From: Blastococcus sp. PRF04-17
GTDB lineage: Bacteria; Actinomycetota; Actinomycetes; Mycobacteriales; Geodermatophilaceae
Direction: 5' to 3'
DNA length: 64,000 bases
Assembly: GCF_023016265.1 (NCBI RefSeq)
Contig: NZ_CP095412.1
Coordinates: 2,232,001 to 2,296,000 of the forward strand
Every line of letters starts with the position of its first letter. Within the stretch, counting starts at the first letter, position 1. The notes under the pieces were generated by a model. It made no database searches, was not told where the DNA came from, and saw only the letters and a program-made list of their open reading frames with translations. Positions 17,641 through 27,106 of this stretch are shown here, piece by piece. The translations under genes and the position numbers were made by a program.

Positions 17641-18276
17641 TCAGTCGTTGTACGGCTCCACCGCGGCTGCCACCGTCTCCAGTTCGTCGTCCCCCGCGGA
17701 GCCGAAGACGACGACGACGGCGCCGGCGACCTCGACCGACAGCGCGGTCTCGCCCTTCTCCGTGGTGGACCGCGTCCACGTGCGGCCGCCGATGTCGACC
17801 GCGCCTTCTTCCCGCGCCCCGTCGAGCACGTCGGCGAGCGGTTCCGCGCGGCGGTCGTCGCTCACCACGAAACCGGCGAACCGCTCCCCCGGCGTCAGAT
17901 AGCCGATCTCGAGGGTCACCGGATCGCCGTCCTGCGCGTCGCCGGCGTCGGTCCGGGCGCTGGTCGGCCGGAAGCCCTCCTCCAGCCCGTCCGGCGCGAG
18001 CAACGGGTAGCTCGCCCGCGCCGCGGCTAGCTGCACCGTGGTGGAGGGGTCGACGGTCCGGACCCCGGTGTCGCCGCTCTGCCGGAACGCCGTCCAGGCC
18101 GCGATCAGCAGGCAGATGACGACCAGCGGGAGCAGCGACCGGACCATGTTCGCCGCGTTCATCCGGCCGGCCCGCTCGATCGCCGCGGACGGCGCGGCCG
18201 CGGGCGTCGGGCTCGCCACCCCGGGCTCGTCCTGCGACGGATGCGGGCGTTGGCTCGTCGGGCCGACTCCGGTCAT
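17641..18276 (-). CDS. DUF4245 domain membrane protein
   Basis: 211 aa from the ATG at 18276. A Pro/Ala-rich cytoplasmic lead is followed by one membrane segment (about residues 44-63, SLLPLVVICLLIAAWTAF) and an extracytoplasmic DUF4245 domain ending VEPYND. In M. tuberculosis the homologue (Rv1100) also lies beside glpX, so the conserved context is kept. Function unknown. Confidence 0.85.
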   Translation of the reverse strand: MTGVGPTSQRPHPSQDEPGVASPTPAAAPSAAIERAGRMNAANMVRSLLPLVVICLLIAAWTAFRQSGDTGVRTVDPSTTVQLAAARASYPLLAPDGLEEGFRPTSARTDAGDAQDGDPVTLEIGYLTPGERFAGFVVSDDRRAEPLADVLDGAREEGAVDIGGRTWTRSTTEKGETALSVEVAGAVVVVFGSAGDDELETVAAAVEPYND

Positions 18277-18401
18277 GCCCCTAGGATCGCAGGCAAGCCC
18301 CCCCACCTCGTCGACCCGCCGTGTCGTCCCATGGCCCCGTTCCGCGCCCCGCTCCGAGCCCGCGAAGGGTGGACGGACGAGGTCCTTCTCCAGGAGGTCC
18401 C

Positions 18402-19451
18402 GTGTCGCTGCCAGTCCCCGAAGGCCACCGCCCCGCGAGCAGCAGCTTCCGCTCGGACCGTCCGGCCCCCGACCGCAACCTCGCCCTCGAGCTCGTCCGG
18501 GTGACCGAGGCAGCGGCCATGGCGGCGGGCCGCTGGGTGGGCCGCGGCGACAAGAACGGTGGGGACGGCGCCGCGGTCGACGCGATGCGCGCGCTGATCG
18601 GCACGGTGCGCATGAAGGGCGTCGTCGTCATCGGCGAGGGTGAGAAGGACGAAGCCCCGATGCTCTACAACGGCGAGCAGGTGGGCGACGGCCAGGGGCC
18701 GGAGTGCGACGTCGCGGTCGATCCCATCGACGGGACGACGCTGATGGCCAAGGGCATGCCGAACGCCATCGCGGTCATGGCCGTCGCCGACCGCGGCGCC
18801 ATGTACGACCCGTCGGCGGTCTTCTACATGGAGAAGATCGCGGTCGGCCCCGCCGCGGCCGACGTCGTCGACATCACGGCACCGGTCGCCGAGAACATCC
18901 GCCGGGTCGCCAAGGCCAAGAAGAGCTCACCCGGCGACGTCACCGTCTGCATCCTCGACCGGCCGCGGCACGAGCAGCTGGTCAGTGAGGTCCGCGAAGC
19001 CGGGGCCCGCATCAAGTTCATCACCGACGGCGACGTCGCCGGTGCGATCGCCGCCGCCCGCGAAGGCACGGGCGTGGACATGCTCCTCGGCATCGGCGGC
19101 ACGCCCGAGGGCATCATCGCCGCCTGCGCCCTCAAGTGCATGGGCGGCGAGCTCCAGGGCAAGCTCTGGCCCAAGGACGACGAGGAGCGGCAGAAGGCCG
19201 TCGACGCCGGTCACGACCTCGACCGGGTCCTGCGGATCGACGACCTGGTCCGCGGTGACGTCTTCTTCGTCGCCACCGGGGTCACCGACGGGGAGCTCCT
19301 GCGCGGCGTCCGCTACAGCTCGGGAGGCTGCACGACGCAGTCGCTGGTCATGCGTTCGAGGTCGGGCACGATCCGCTCCATCGACAGCCTGCACTCCCTC
19401 GAGAAGCTGCGGGCCTACTCGGCCGTGCCGTTCGACCGCCCGGAGAACTAG
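18402..19451 (+). CDS. glpX: class II fructose-1,6-bisphosphatase
   Basis: 349 aa. GTG at 18402 was chosen because AGGAGG lies six bases before it. The metal and substrate motifs of GlpX-type FBPases are present: [18 protein letters not shown] and TGVTDGELL. Hydrolyses fructose-1,6-bisphosphate in gluconeogenesis and is the main FBPase of actinobacteria. It lies near fumC and gltA, as in mycobacteria. Confidence 0.97.
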   Translation: MSLPVPEGHRPASSSFRSDRPAPDRNLALELVRVTEAAAMAAGRWVGRGDKNGGDGAAVDAMRALIGTVRMKGVVVIGEGEKDEAPMLYNGEQVGDGQGPECDVAVDPIDGTTLMAKGMPNAIAVMAVADRGAMYDPSAVFYMEKIAVGPAAADVVDITAPVAENIRRVAKAKKSSPGDVTVCILDRPRHEQLVSEVREAGARIKFITDGDVAGAIAAAREGTGVDMLLGIGGTPEGIIAACALKCMGGELQGKLWPKDDEERQKAVDAGHDLDRVLRIDDLVRGDVFFVATGVTDGELLRGVRYSSGGCTTQSLVMRSRSGTIRSIDSLHSLEKLRAYSAVPFDRPEN

Positions 19452-20138
19452 CTAGGGCCAGCGCGGCGGCGTCGGCGGAAGCGGTGGCGGAAGCGGTGGC
19501 ATCGGCGGGAGCGGGGGCAGCGGCCGGGCCGCCAGCCGGTCGAGCAGCGCCCGCCACCTGCTCGGCGACTCCCCCGGCGCGAGGCTGCGCAGCTTGACGT
19601 CGCCGAAGGCCGCCCGGGCGTGCACGACGACCAGCGGCGTGCCGGCCAGCCGGCGCACCGGCGCGAGGTCGACCTTGCGGTCCCCGATCCAGGCCCGGCC
19701 CTCGAGCACCGCGTCCACCCCCTCGGCGACGATCACGTCGATGTCGCCGAAGACGGTGCTGAGGTACAGGTCGATGCGGTCGGCGTCGGTGCGCAGCGGG
19801 CGCAGGTCGATCCTGATGTCACCGAAGACCGTGCTGGCCCGCTGCGGCGGCACCGCGCCGACGGTCAGCGTGATGTCACCGAAGACGTTGCGCAGCTCCT
19901 CGGCCGCCCGCATGCCGACGATCTCCACCGGGGGGCCGCCCGGCCGCGGGAGGTCGGCCACCAGTCCGTCCAGCTCGCTGGTCGTCGTCGCGTAGGCCGC
20001 GTCGGCCCGCTGGCCGAACTCGTCGAGGTCGATCCGCCCTTCCCCGAGCGCCGCCTGCAGCCGGGCGACCACCGCGTCCCGGTCGGCGTCGGAGGCCCGG
20101 ACACCCGGCGAGGACTCGGACGACGGATCGGACACCAC
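19452..20138 (-). CDS. DUF1707 domain protein with LiaF-like C-terminus
   Basis: 228 aa, GTG start. DUF1707 occupies about residues 14-65 (RASDADRDAVVARLQAALGEGRIDLDEF). A beta-rich region follows with three FGDI repeats (VFGDITLTVG, VFGDIRIDL, VFGDIDVIV) of the cell-wall-active antibiotics response (LiaF/YvqF) type. The last 30 residues are almost only Pro and Leu (PLPPLPPMPPLPP). No membrane segment, so probably cytoplasmic or peripheral. Stop directly abuts the convergent glpX stop. Confidence 0.85.
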   Translation of the reverse strand: MVSDPSSESSPGVRASDADRDAVVARLQAALGEGRIDLDEFGQRADAAYATTTSELDGLVADLPRPGGPPVEIVGMRAAEELRNVFGDITLTVGAVPPQRASTVFGDIRIDLRPLRTDADRIDLYLSTVFGDIDVIVAEGVDAVLEGRAWIGDRKVDLAPVRRLAGTPLVVVHARAAFGDVKLRSLAPGESPSRWRALLDRLAARPLPPLPPMPPLPPPLPPTPPRWP

Positions 20139-20141
20139 GCG

Positions 20142-20927
20142 TCACTCCCCGGAGAACGCCACCGTGCAGAGGACCTGGGTGCCCTCCGGCTGGCGACCGG
20201 CACACGTGTCCCCGTACGCCTTGTACACCGAGCCGTCCTCCGAGAACCCGTAGAGGGAGTCGCAGTCCTCCATGCTGCCGTCGTAGCAGCTCTGGGCCAG
20301 CTCGTCGAGGAAGGGGTCGTCGCCCAGCCCGTCAGGGGTCACGGTCGCGGGCGGGATGCCGGCTGCGCCGGTCGGCTCGGCCTCGCTGGTCGAGGTCGAC
20401 GTGCTGGTGGACGTCGACGTCGTCTCCTCCGAGCTCGAGCTGGTCGTCTCGCCGGTGGTCGTGGAGCTCGCCGTCGTCGACGCGTCGTCGTCGCCGAGCA
20501 GCAGCCAGAGCGCCACGCCGATGGCGGCCACGACGACGACGCCGGCCACCAGGAGCGCGATCAGGGTGCTGCTGCCCCTCTTCGGTGGCCGCCCGCCGGG
20601 CGGGCCCCACTGCTGCTGCCCGGGCGGCCCGTACGGCGGCTGGCCCGGGGGGCCATAGGGCACAGCGCCGTAGGGCTGACCCGGCTGGCCGTAGGGCTGG
20701 CCGGGTGGCGGTCCGTAGGGCTGCTGGCCGTACGGCGGCTGCTGTCCGTAGGGCCCGGGGGCGCCGAACTGCTGCGTCTGGTCGCGCTGCCCCTCATTGG
20801 GCGGTCCGCTCGGCGGGTGGAACTGCCGGGTCGGGTCGTCCGCCCCCGGCGGCGGCCAGCCCTGCGATCCGGGCTCGTCCCCCCCGGGCTCGTTGCCGCC
20901 CTGCGGTGGATACGGCGGTCGTGACAT
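20142..20927 (-). CDS. proline/glutamine/tyrosine-rich membrane protein with C-terminal cysteine domain
   Basis: 261 aa from the ATG at 20927 (AGGAG upstream). Disordered PYGQQP/PYGPPGQ repeats (about 45-115), one membrane segment (about 120-143), a Ser/Thr-rich extracellular stalk (TTSTSTSTSTSTSEAE), then a 60-residue cysteine domain: SCYDGSMEDCDSLY ... YGDTCAGRQ ... VLCTVAF. The same domain ends the next gene (21037-21711), so they are paralogues. Four Cys suggest two disulfides outside the cell. Function unknown; three bases from the DUF1707 gene. Confidence 0.8.
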   Translation of the reverse strand: MSRPPYPPQGGNEPGGDEPGSQGWPPPGADDPTRQFHPPSGPPNEGQRDQTQQFGAPGPYGQQPPYGQQPYGPPPGQPYGQPGQPYGAVPYGPPGQPPYGPPGQQQWGPPGGRPPKRGSSTLIALLVAGVVVVAAIGVALWLLLGDDDASTTASSTTTGETTSSSSEETTSTSTSTSTSTSEAEPTGAAGIPPATVTPDGLGDDPFLDELAQSCYDGSMEDCDSLYGFSEDGSVYKAYGDTCAGRQPEGTQVLCTVAFSGE

Positions 20928-21036
20928 GGGGGGATCTCCTCGCCGGTGCGTCAGTGCTGCGGATGCTAGGGCTCCACACCCTCGGCCTGCACCACCGCCC
21001 GCCCGGGGCGTCGGATCCGGGCGCATCGACCGGTCG

Positions 21037-21711
21037 CTACTCCAGCTCGGTGCAGTACATGACCATGTAGGCCTTCACGCGGCCACCGCAGGTGAGGCCG
21101 TACTGCTCGTAGTCCGACAGCGGCGGCGACTCGTACATCAGGTCGTCGCAGGACTGCAGGTCGCCTCCGAAGCAGTCCACGGCGTACTGGTTCAGCACCG
21201 GGTCGGGGCCCAGCTCGCCGGGCTCGACAGCCGGGTGCTGCTCGACCGGAGGCATCTCCTCCCCCATCGGTCCCCCGAACTCCTCGTCGGCGAACCCCTC
21301 ACCCAGCATCGACAGCCCCATCTCGCCGAGGGCGTCGACGACCCCGTCGCCGGCCTCGCGGGCGACCTCCGGTCCCACCTCGGCCGCGATCTCCCGACCG
21401 ATGTCCTGCGCGCTGCCCAGGAACACCGCCGTCACCAGGAAGGCCGCACCGACGGCACCCGCGAGCACCCCGGCCAACGCCACCAGTGCGAGGACCACGG
21501 GCCCGCGCGGGACGGACTTCCGCGACGGCGCCGGCGGGATCGGCGCGGCCGGCGCCTCGCCGGGAGGCGGCCACGGCGTCGTCCACGAGGGTGCGGGGGG
21601 TGCGGTCCAGACGGTCCCGCCGTCGGCGATCGGCACCCCGCCGTCGTACGGCGGGTGGGACGGCTCGGGCGCCGGCGTGCCGCCGTCGGGAGGAGTGGTC
21701 GGCTGGGCCAT
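21037..21711 (-). CDS. proline-rich membrane protein with C-terminal cysteine domain
   Basis: 224 aa. Pro/Gly-rich cytoplasmic lead, one membrane segment (about 75-97, GPVVLALVALAGVLAGAVGA), a helical acidic stretch, then the cysteine domain: DCFGGDLQSCDDLMYESPP ... YEQYGLTCGGRV ... MYCTELE. The pattern C-x(6)-C-D-x-L, YGxTCxGR matches the paralogue at 20142-20927. Divergent from fumC. No known function. Confidence 0.8.
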   Translation of the reverse strand: MAQPTTPPDGGTPAPEPSHPPYDGGVPIADGGTVWTAPPAPSWTTPWPPPGEAPAAPIPPAPSRKSVPRGPVVLALVALAGVLAGAVGAAFLVTAVFLGSAQDIGREIAAEVGPEVAREAGDGVVDALGEMGLSMLGEGFADEEFGGPMGEEMPPVEQHPAVEPGELGPDPVLNQYAVDCFGGDLQSCDDLMYESPPLSDYEQYGLTCGGRVKAYMVMYCTELE

Positions 21712-21866
21712 CGGGAGCTCCTGTGATCGGGGACGGCCGCCGGGAGAGGCGTCCGCTCTGCCGTCATCGGCCCGCGCCGCCAGGACCGGAACCCGGACGG
21801 CCCCTCACGGGTGTCTAGGGTCCCTCCCTGAGCACAGTCACCATCCACACCACCCGGGAGCACACC

Positions 21867-23264
21867 GTGGGTCAGGACGCCGCCGAGTACCGCATCGAGC
21901 ACGACTCCATGGGGGAGGTCCGCGTACCGGCCTGGGCGAAGTGGCGGGCCCAGACGCAGCGCGCCGTCGAGAACTTCCCCATCTCCGGCACGCCCATCGA
22001 GCGCGAGCTCATCGGCGCCCTCGCCGCGATCAAGGGTGCGGCCGCGACCGTGAACGCCGACCTCGGCGTGCTCGACGCCGACATCGCCGGCGCGGTCTCG
22101 GAGGCCGCCGCCACCGTCGCGCGCGGCGACTGGGACGAGCACTTCCCGATCGACGTCTTCCAGACCGGCTCCGGGACGTCGAGCAACATGAACACCAACG
22201 AGGTCATCGCGACCCTCGCGACCGAGTCGCTGGGCAGGGCGGTCCACCCCAACGACCACGTCAACGCGTCGCAGTCGTCCAACGACGTCTTCCCGTCGGC
22301 GATCCACATCGCCGCCACCCGGGCGATCGTCGTCACCCTGATCCCTGCCCTCCAGCACCTCGAGGCCTCGCTCGACCGCAAGGCGGAGGAGTTCGCCGAG
22401 GTGGTGAAGAGCGGCCGCACCCACCTGATGGACGCCACGCCCGTCACGCTCGGCCAGGAGTTCGGTGGCTATGCGGCGGCGATCCGGTACGGCGTGGAGC
22501 GCCTGCAGGCGTCGCTGCCGCGCATCGGCGAGCTGCCGCTGGGCGGCACCGCGGTGGGCACCGGCATCAACACCCCGCCCGGGTTCGCCGCCGCGATCAT
22601 CGAGAAGCTGGCCGCCGACATGGACCTCCCGCTCTCGGAGGCGCGCAACCACTTCGAGGCGCAGAGCTCCCGGGATGCGCTGGTAGAGGCGTCCGGCCAG
22701 CTGAAGACCATCGCCGTCGGCCTGGTGAAGATCGCCAACGACCTGCGCTGGATGGGCTCGGGGCCGCGCACCGGCCTGGGCGAGATCTACCTGCCCGACC
22801 TGCAGCCGGGCAGCTCGATCATGCCCGGCAAGGTGAACCCGGTGATCCCCGAGGCGACCATCCAGGTCGCCGCCCAGGTCATCGGCAACGACGCCGCGGT
22901 GACCTTCGCCGGCACGACCGGCAACTTCGAGCTCAACGTGACGCTGCCCCTGATGGCCCGCAACGTGCTCGAGTCGATCCGGCTGCTGGCGAACGTGAGC
23001 CGGATCCTCGCCGACCGCACGGTCGACGGCATCACCGCCAACGTCGAGCGCTGCCGCGAGCTGGCCGAGTCCTCGCCGTCGATCGTCACGCCGCTGAACA
23101 AGTACATCGGTTACGAGGAGGCCGCGATCGTGGCCAAGCAGTCCCTCAGGGAGCAGAAGACCATCCGCCAGGTGGTGGTCGAGCGGGGCTACGTCGAGCA
23201 GGGCAAGCTCACCGAACAGCAGCTCGACGACGCGCTCGACGTCCTCTCGATGACCCACCCCTGA
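21867..23264 (+). CDS. fumC: class II fumarate hydratase
   Basis: 465 aa, GTG start. Class II signature [11 protein letters not shown], catalytic region [12 protein letters not shown] and the [11 protein letters not shown] segment. Converts fumarate to malate in the TCA cycle. Citrate synthase follows 92 bases downstream after a large hairpin, so the two may be separate units. Confidence 0.97.
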   Translation: MGQDAAEYRIEHDSMGEVRVPAWAKWRAQTQRAVENFPISGTPIERELIGALAAIKGAAATVNADLGVLDADIAGAVSEAAATVARGDWDEHFPIDVFQTGSGTSSNMNTNEVIATLATESLGRAVHPNDHVNASQSSNDVFPSAIHIAATRAIVVTLIPALQHLEASLDRKAEEFAEVVKSGRTHLMDATPVTLGQEFGGYAAAIRYGVERLQASLPRIGELPLGGTAVGTGINTPPGFAAAIIEKLAADMDLPLSEARNHFEAQSSRDALVEASGQLKTIAVGLVKIANDLRWMGSGPRTGLGEIYLPDLQPGSSIMPGKVNPVIPEATIQVAAQVIGNDAAVTFAGTTGNFELNVTLPLMARNVLESIRLLANVSRILADRTVDGITANVERCRELAESSPSIVTPLNKYIGYEEAAIVAKQSLREQKTIRQVVVERGYVEQGKLTEQQLDDALDVLSMTHP

Positions 23265-23271
23265 ACAGCCG

Positions 23272-23315
23272 AGCGGAGTGCGAGGGACGCGGAATCCGCG
23301 CCCTCGCACTCCGCT
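23272..23315. terminator. large hairpin after fumC
   Basis: AGCGGAGTGCGAGGG (23272-23286) pairs fully with CCCTCGCACTCCGCT (23301-23315). Inside, CGCGGA and TCCGCG pair as well, giving a stem of about 21 bp with one bulge. No T tract follows. Probably ends or protects the fumC transcript before gltA. Confidence 0.7.
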
Positions 23316-23356
23316 GAGGGGGCACCTCGGACGTCGGCGCAGTAGCGTCCGAAGGC

Positions 23357-24646
23357 GTGACCGAGACAGATGTAGCCCTGCGCTATGACGGCGGCGAACT
23401 GCCCCTGCCCGTGATCCCCGCGACCGAGGGGTCCGACGGCATCGACACGAGCAAGCTCCTGGCCACCACCGGCAAGGTGGCCCTCGACATCGGCTTCGTG
23501 AACACGGCCTCGTGCACGTCGGCGATCACCTACATCGACGGTGACGCCGGGATCCTGCGGTACCGCGGGTATCCCATCGACCAGCTCGCGAGCTCGGCCA
23601 GCTTCCTCGAGGTGACCTACCTGCTGATCTACGGCGAGCTGCCCACCGCCGACCAGCTCGGCGAGTTCGATCAGCGGATCCGACGGCACACCCTGCTGCA
23701 CGAGGACCTCAAGCAGTTCTTCAACGGCTTCCCCCGCGACGCGCACCCCATGCCGGTGCTGTCCTCCGCGGTGAGCGCCCTCTCGACCTTCTACCAGGAC
23801 TCCCTGGACCCCTTCGACGAGGAGCAGGTCGAGATCTCGACCATGCGGCTGCTGGCGAAGGTGCCCACCATCGCCGCCTACGCGTACAAGAAGTCGGTCG
23901 GGCAGCCGTTCCTGTACCCCGACAACTCCTGCGGCCTGGTCGAGAACTTCCTGCGCATGACGTTCGGGTTCCCGGCCGAGCCCTACGACATGGACCCCGA
24001 CATGGTCAGTGCGCTGGACATGCTGTTCACGCTGCACGCCGACCACGAGCAGAACTGCTCCACCTCCACCGTCCGGCTGGTCGGCTCCTCGCACGCCAAC
24101 CTCTTCGCCTCGGTGTCGGCGGGCATCAACGCCCTCTTCGGCCCACTGCACGGCGGCGCGAACCAGTCGGTGCTGGAGATGCTGGAGGCGATCAAGCGCG
24201 ACGGCGGGAACATCCCCCGGTTCGTCGAGCGGGTGAAGAACAAGGAGCCCGGGGTGAAGCTCATGGGCTTCGGGCACCGCGTCTACAAGAACTACGACCC
24301 GCGCGCGGCGATCGTGAAGAAGACCGCCGACACGATCCTGGGCAAGCTGGGCGGCAACAACGAGCTGCTCGACCTCGCCCAGCAGCTCGAGGAGATCGCG
24401 CTCAGCGACGAGTACTTCGTCCAGCGCAAGCTGTACCCGAACGTCGACTTCTACACCGGCCTCATCTACCGGGCGATGGGCTTCCCGACCCGGATGTTCA
24501 CGGTCCTGTTCGCCATCGGCCGGCTGCCCGGCTGGATCGCCCAGTGGCGGGAGATGATCGCGGACCCGTCGACGAAGATCGGCCGGCCGCGGCAGCTGTA
24601 CACCGGCGCCACGGAGCGTGAGTTCGTCCCCATCAGCAACCGCTGA
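23357..24646 (+). CDS. gltA: citrate synthase (type II)
   Basis: 429 aa, GTG start. Active-site histidines in GPLHGGANQSV and MGFGHRVYKNYDPRA. The length and the N-terminal beta domain with DGDAGILRYRGYPI identify the large, hexameric type. Condenses acetyl-CoA and oxaloacetate. Next to fumC, so a small TCA cluster. Confidence 0.97.
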   Translation: MTETDVALRYDGGELPLPVIPATEGSDGIDTSKLLATTGKVALDIGFVNTASCTSAITYIDGDAGILRYRGYPIDQLASSASFLEVTYLLIYGELPTADQLGEFDQRIRRHTLLHEDLKQFFNGFPRDAHPMPVLSSAVSALSTFYQDSLDPFDEEQVEISTMRLLAKVPTIAAYAYKKSVGQPFLYPDNSCGLVENFLRMTFGFPAEPYDMDPDMVSALDMLFTLHADHEQNCSTSTVRLVGSSHANLFASVSAGINALFGPLHGGANQSVLEMLEAIKRDGGNIPRFVERVKNKEPGVKLMGFGHRVYKNYDPRAAIVKKTADTILGKLGGNNELLDLAQQLEEIALSDEYFVQRKLYPNVDFYTGLIYRAMGFPTRMFTVLFAIGRLPGWIAQWREMIADPSTKIGRPRQLYTGATEREFVPISNR

Positions 24647-24761
24647 GCACCCCGCCCCCGGGCCGGGCCGCTGTCTCCAGCAGGAGCCGGTGACCCGGCC
24701 CGTGTGCGGTCCCGGCGACGCCCCTACGGTGGGGGCGCCCACGGATCCAGGAGGGACGACC

Positions 24762-24956
24762 ATGACCGAGCCGCCGTCCGGCGACGACGTCCTCGTCATG
24801 CCTCCGATGCCCCTGGCGACCGGACAACTGCTCGAGGCCCAGGACGACGGCCCGCCCCAGCGGATCACCAAGGTCGAGGTCGTGATCTCGACCGAGGACG
24901 GCGGGGAGCTACGCATCCCGCTGGTCCACCGGCACGGCGCCTGGTGGGCGCCCTGA
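24762..24956 (+). CDS. small hypothetical protein
   Basis: 64 aa, start chosen for the GGAGGG site 8 bases upstream. Reads as a short acidic lead then a beta-rich core (ITKVEVVISTEDGGELRIPLVHRHG) ending WWAP. No signal or membrane segment. A 7-bp hairpin lies 24 bases after the stop. Unknown function. Confidence 0.65.
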   Translation: MTEPPSGDDVLVMPPMPLATGQLLEAQDDGPPQRITKVEVVISTEDGGELRIPLVHRHGAWWAP

Positions 24957-24980
24957 CGTCCGCCGGAACGGAGTTTCACC

Positions 24981-24998
24981 CTCACCCGGAGGGGTGAG
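24981..24998 (+). terminator. short hairpin after the 64-aa gene
   Basis: CTCACCC, loop GGAG, GGGTGAG: a perfect 7-bp stem, without a T tract. It separates the small gene from the NlpC/VanY gene. Confidence 0.45.
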
Positions 24999-25118
24999 AC
25001 GGGGAGTCGACCCGTTCAGCGGTCCCCCTCGGCACGTCGATGCCACCTGCGACCGCTCCTGCTGCACCCGCAGCCGGAGCCCGCCAGGTAGGACGACGAG
25101 ACGCCGGGGGACGCCGCA

Positions 25119-27098
25119 GTGCCTGCGCCACGCACGTCCTCCCGCACGTCCCCGTCCGGGCAGGTGAAGCGGCCGGCGCTCAGTGCCCGCGAGACCGCTG
25201 TCCTGCGCGAGGCCCTCGCCCTGCGTGCCCGCGCCGCCGCCGGGGAGACGCTCACCGCGGCGCAGCTGGAGCTGGTCCGATCCGCCGCGGGCCTGGCCGC
25301 CCGCACCGGCCGGTCCCCGGCCGCCCCGCGTCCGCGCGCATCGGTGAAGGGACGTCCGCCGGCGCGTCGCACAGCCCGGAAGAAGCCGGCCGCCCGTCGT
25401 GCCGCGGCCGGCCGTCGGGATCGGCCGCGGGCCTCATGGCGGACCCGGATCGGCGTGGTCGCGATGAGCACCCTGCTCATGCCGGCCGCAGCCGCGATGA
25501 CGCTGTCCGGCAGCCCGGACGGAGGCGTCGGCGGCACCGACGACGTGACCACCCTGGCGCTCGCCGCGCAGAGCACGCTGCTCGCCCAGGCCGGCCAGTA
25601 CCGACAGCTCGAGCAGGAGCTCTCCCGGCGGACCGACGAGCTCGAGCAGGCCCGGCTGGCCGAGGAGGCCGCGCAGCTGCGCGTCGACGCGGCGCGCGTC
25701 GCCGTCGGCTCGCGCGCGGCCGAGCTGTACACGTCTGCTCCGGTCGAGCGCTATCCGCTCCTGGGGCTCGACGTGCGGAACGCCTCGGGGACGTCCGACG
25801 TGCTGTTCCACCAGGCCGTGGCCGACCGGGCCGACCGGGACCTCGAGCGCACCGTCGTCCGCGCGGAGCGCACGGTCGCGGCCCTCGAGACGGCGACCGC
25901 CCGGGTCGCCACGGCCGCGGCGGCGGTCGAGGAGGTCAGCGCCCGCGCGGCGCAGGTGCTGGCGGAGGTGCGGGACGAGATCGGCGGTCTCGGCACCGCC
26001 GTGACCGCCCGTCTCGCCGGGCTCGGCGCGCCGGTCGGCGGGGCGGCCCAGGCGCGCAACCAGCAGGCCATGGCCCGCTGGCAGACCTACTTGGCCCGGT
26101 TGGACGACGCCGGAATCGGGCTGCCCACCGCGGCGGAGCTGTCCGATGCCACCCAGCTCCCGATGGGCCTGTCCCCGGCGCTGGACGCGGACCGCCGGCC
26201 GGTTCCGGGCATCGCCTGGGCGGTGATCGGCAGCAGCCCGGTCACCGTGCTGCCCGCCGAGACGGTCGCGGCGGTCAGCACCGCACTGTCCCAGCTCGGC
26301 AAGCCCTTCGCGCCGGCGACGACCGGCCCGGAGACCTACGACTGCGGTGGCCTCGCGGCGAGCGCCTGGCTGCTGGCCGGGTACGCCCTCCCGACCAACC
26401 CCCAGGAGCAGTGGGCCGTGGGGGCGCCCGTGCCGGCGGCCCAGCTGAACACCGGCGACCTGGTGTTCTCGCCCGGCGGCCGCGACGTCGGCATCTACCT
26501 GGGCGACGGCGACGTGCTGAGCGCCTCGGCCGCCACGGGGCAAGTCGGCGTCCGCGACCTCGTGCCCGGGTCGTCGGCGACCCGGGTGACCCTCCCGACG
26601 CCCGCCGCCTCGAATCCGCCCCTGCCCCTGGACGGCCGGGCCGGCAACTGCGGCGCGGTCCCGCCCCCGCCGGGCAAGGCGCCGAGCCCGGCCTGGGGCG
26701 GCTACGCCAACGGGCGGATCCCGGGCGACGCGCTCTGCGAGCTCGGGGTCTACCGGCACGCCCTGCGCTGCGACGCGGCCCATTCGTACAAGCTGATGAG
26801 CGAGGCCTTCCAGGAGGCGTTCGGCAGCCGGCTGTGCATCACCGACTCCTACCGGTCCTACGCGTCGCAGGTGTCGGCGTACGCGCGCAAGCCGGCGCTG
26901 GCCGCCTGGCCCGGCACGTCCAACCACGGCTGGGCGCTGGCGGTCGACCTGTGCGGCGGCATCAACGTCGCCGGTTCACCGCAGTGGAACTGGATGGTGG
27001 CAAACGCCGGGCGCTTCGGATGGGTGCAGCCGACCTGGGCTGCGCCCGGCGGCGAGAAGCCGGAGCCGTGGCACTGGGAGTACGGCTACATCTCCTGA
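25119..27098 (+). CDS. cell wall protein: NlpC/P60-like domain fused to VanY D,D-carboxypeptidase domain
   Basis: 659 aa, GTG start. A basic Ala/Arg-rich cytoplasmic lead (1-108) and a hydrophobic segment (about 110-128) would direct export. Two coiled-coil stretches (150-205, 235-290), then an NlpC/P60-like domain (about 380-495) and a VanY-type peptidase (about 530-659). VanY zinc ligands look intact: His603 and Asp610 in SNHGWALAVD, His652 in WHWEYGY. In the NlpC/P60 domain the usual DCSG reads DCGG (Cys409 kept), and the catalytic His of HVGIYLG is Asp456 (RDVGIYLG). That domain is probably catalytically weak or dead, while the carboxypeptidase is probably active. Confidence 0.88.
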   Translation: MPAPRTSSRTSPSGQVKRPALSARETAVLREALALRARAAAGETLTAAQLELVRSAAGLAARTGRSPAAPRPRASVKGRPPARRTARKKPAARRAAAGRRDRPRASWRTRIGVVAMSTLLMPAAAAMTLSGSPDGGVGGTDDVTTLALAAQSTLLAQAGQYRQLEQELSRRTDELEQARLAEEAAQLRVDAARVAVGSRAAELYTSAPVERYPLLGLDVRNASGTSDVLFHQAVADRADRDLERTVVRAERTVAALETATARVATAAAAVEEVSARAAQVLAEVRDEIGGLGTAVTARLAGLGAPVGGAAQARNQQAMARWQTYLARLDDAGIGLPTAAELSDATQLPMGLSPALDADRRPVPGIAWAVIGSSPVTVLPAETVAAVSTALSQLGKPFAPATTGPETYDCGGLAASAWLLAGYALPTNPQEQWAVGAPVPAAQLNTGDLVFSPGGRDVGIYLGDGDVLSASAATGQVGVRDLVPGSSATRVTLPTPAASNPPLPLDGRAGNCGAVPPPPGKAPSPAWGGYANGRIPGDALCELGVYRHALRCDAAHSYKLMSEAFQEAFGSRLCITDSYRSYASQVSAYARKPALAAWPGTSNHGWALAVDLCGGINVAGSPQWNWMVANAGRFGWVQPTWAAPGGEKPEPWHWEYGYIS

Positions 27099-27106
27099 AC
27101 CGGCGG

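Noticed and set aside
24957-25118. c-di-AMP (ydaO) riboswitch before the NlpC/VanY gene
   Set aside because: Such genes often have one in actinobacteria, but the conserved blocks are not visible here; only a 7-bp hairpin.
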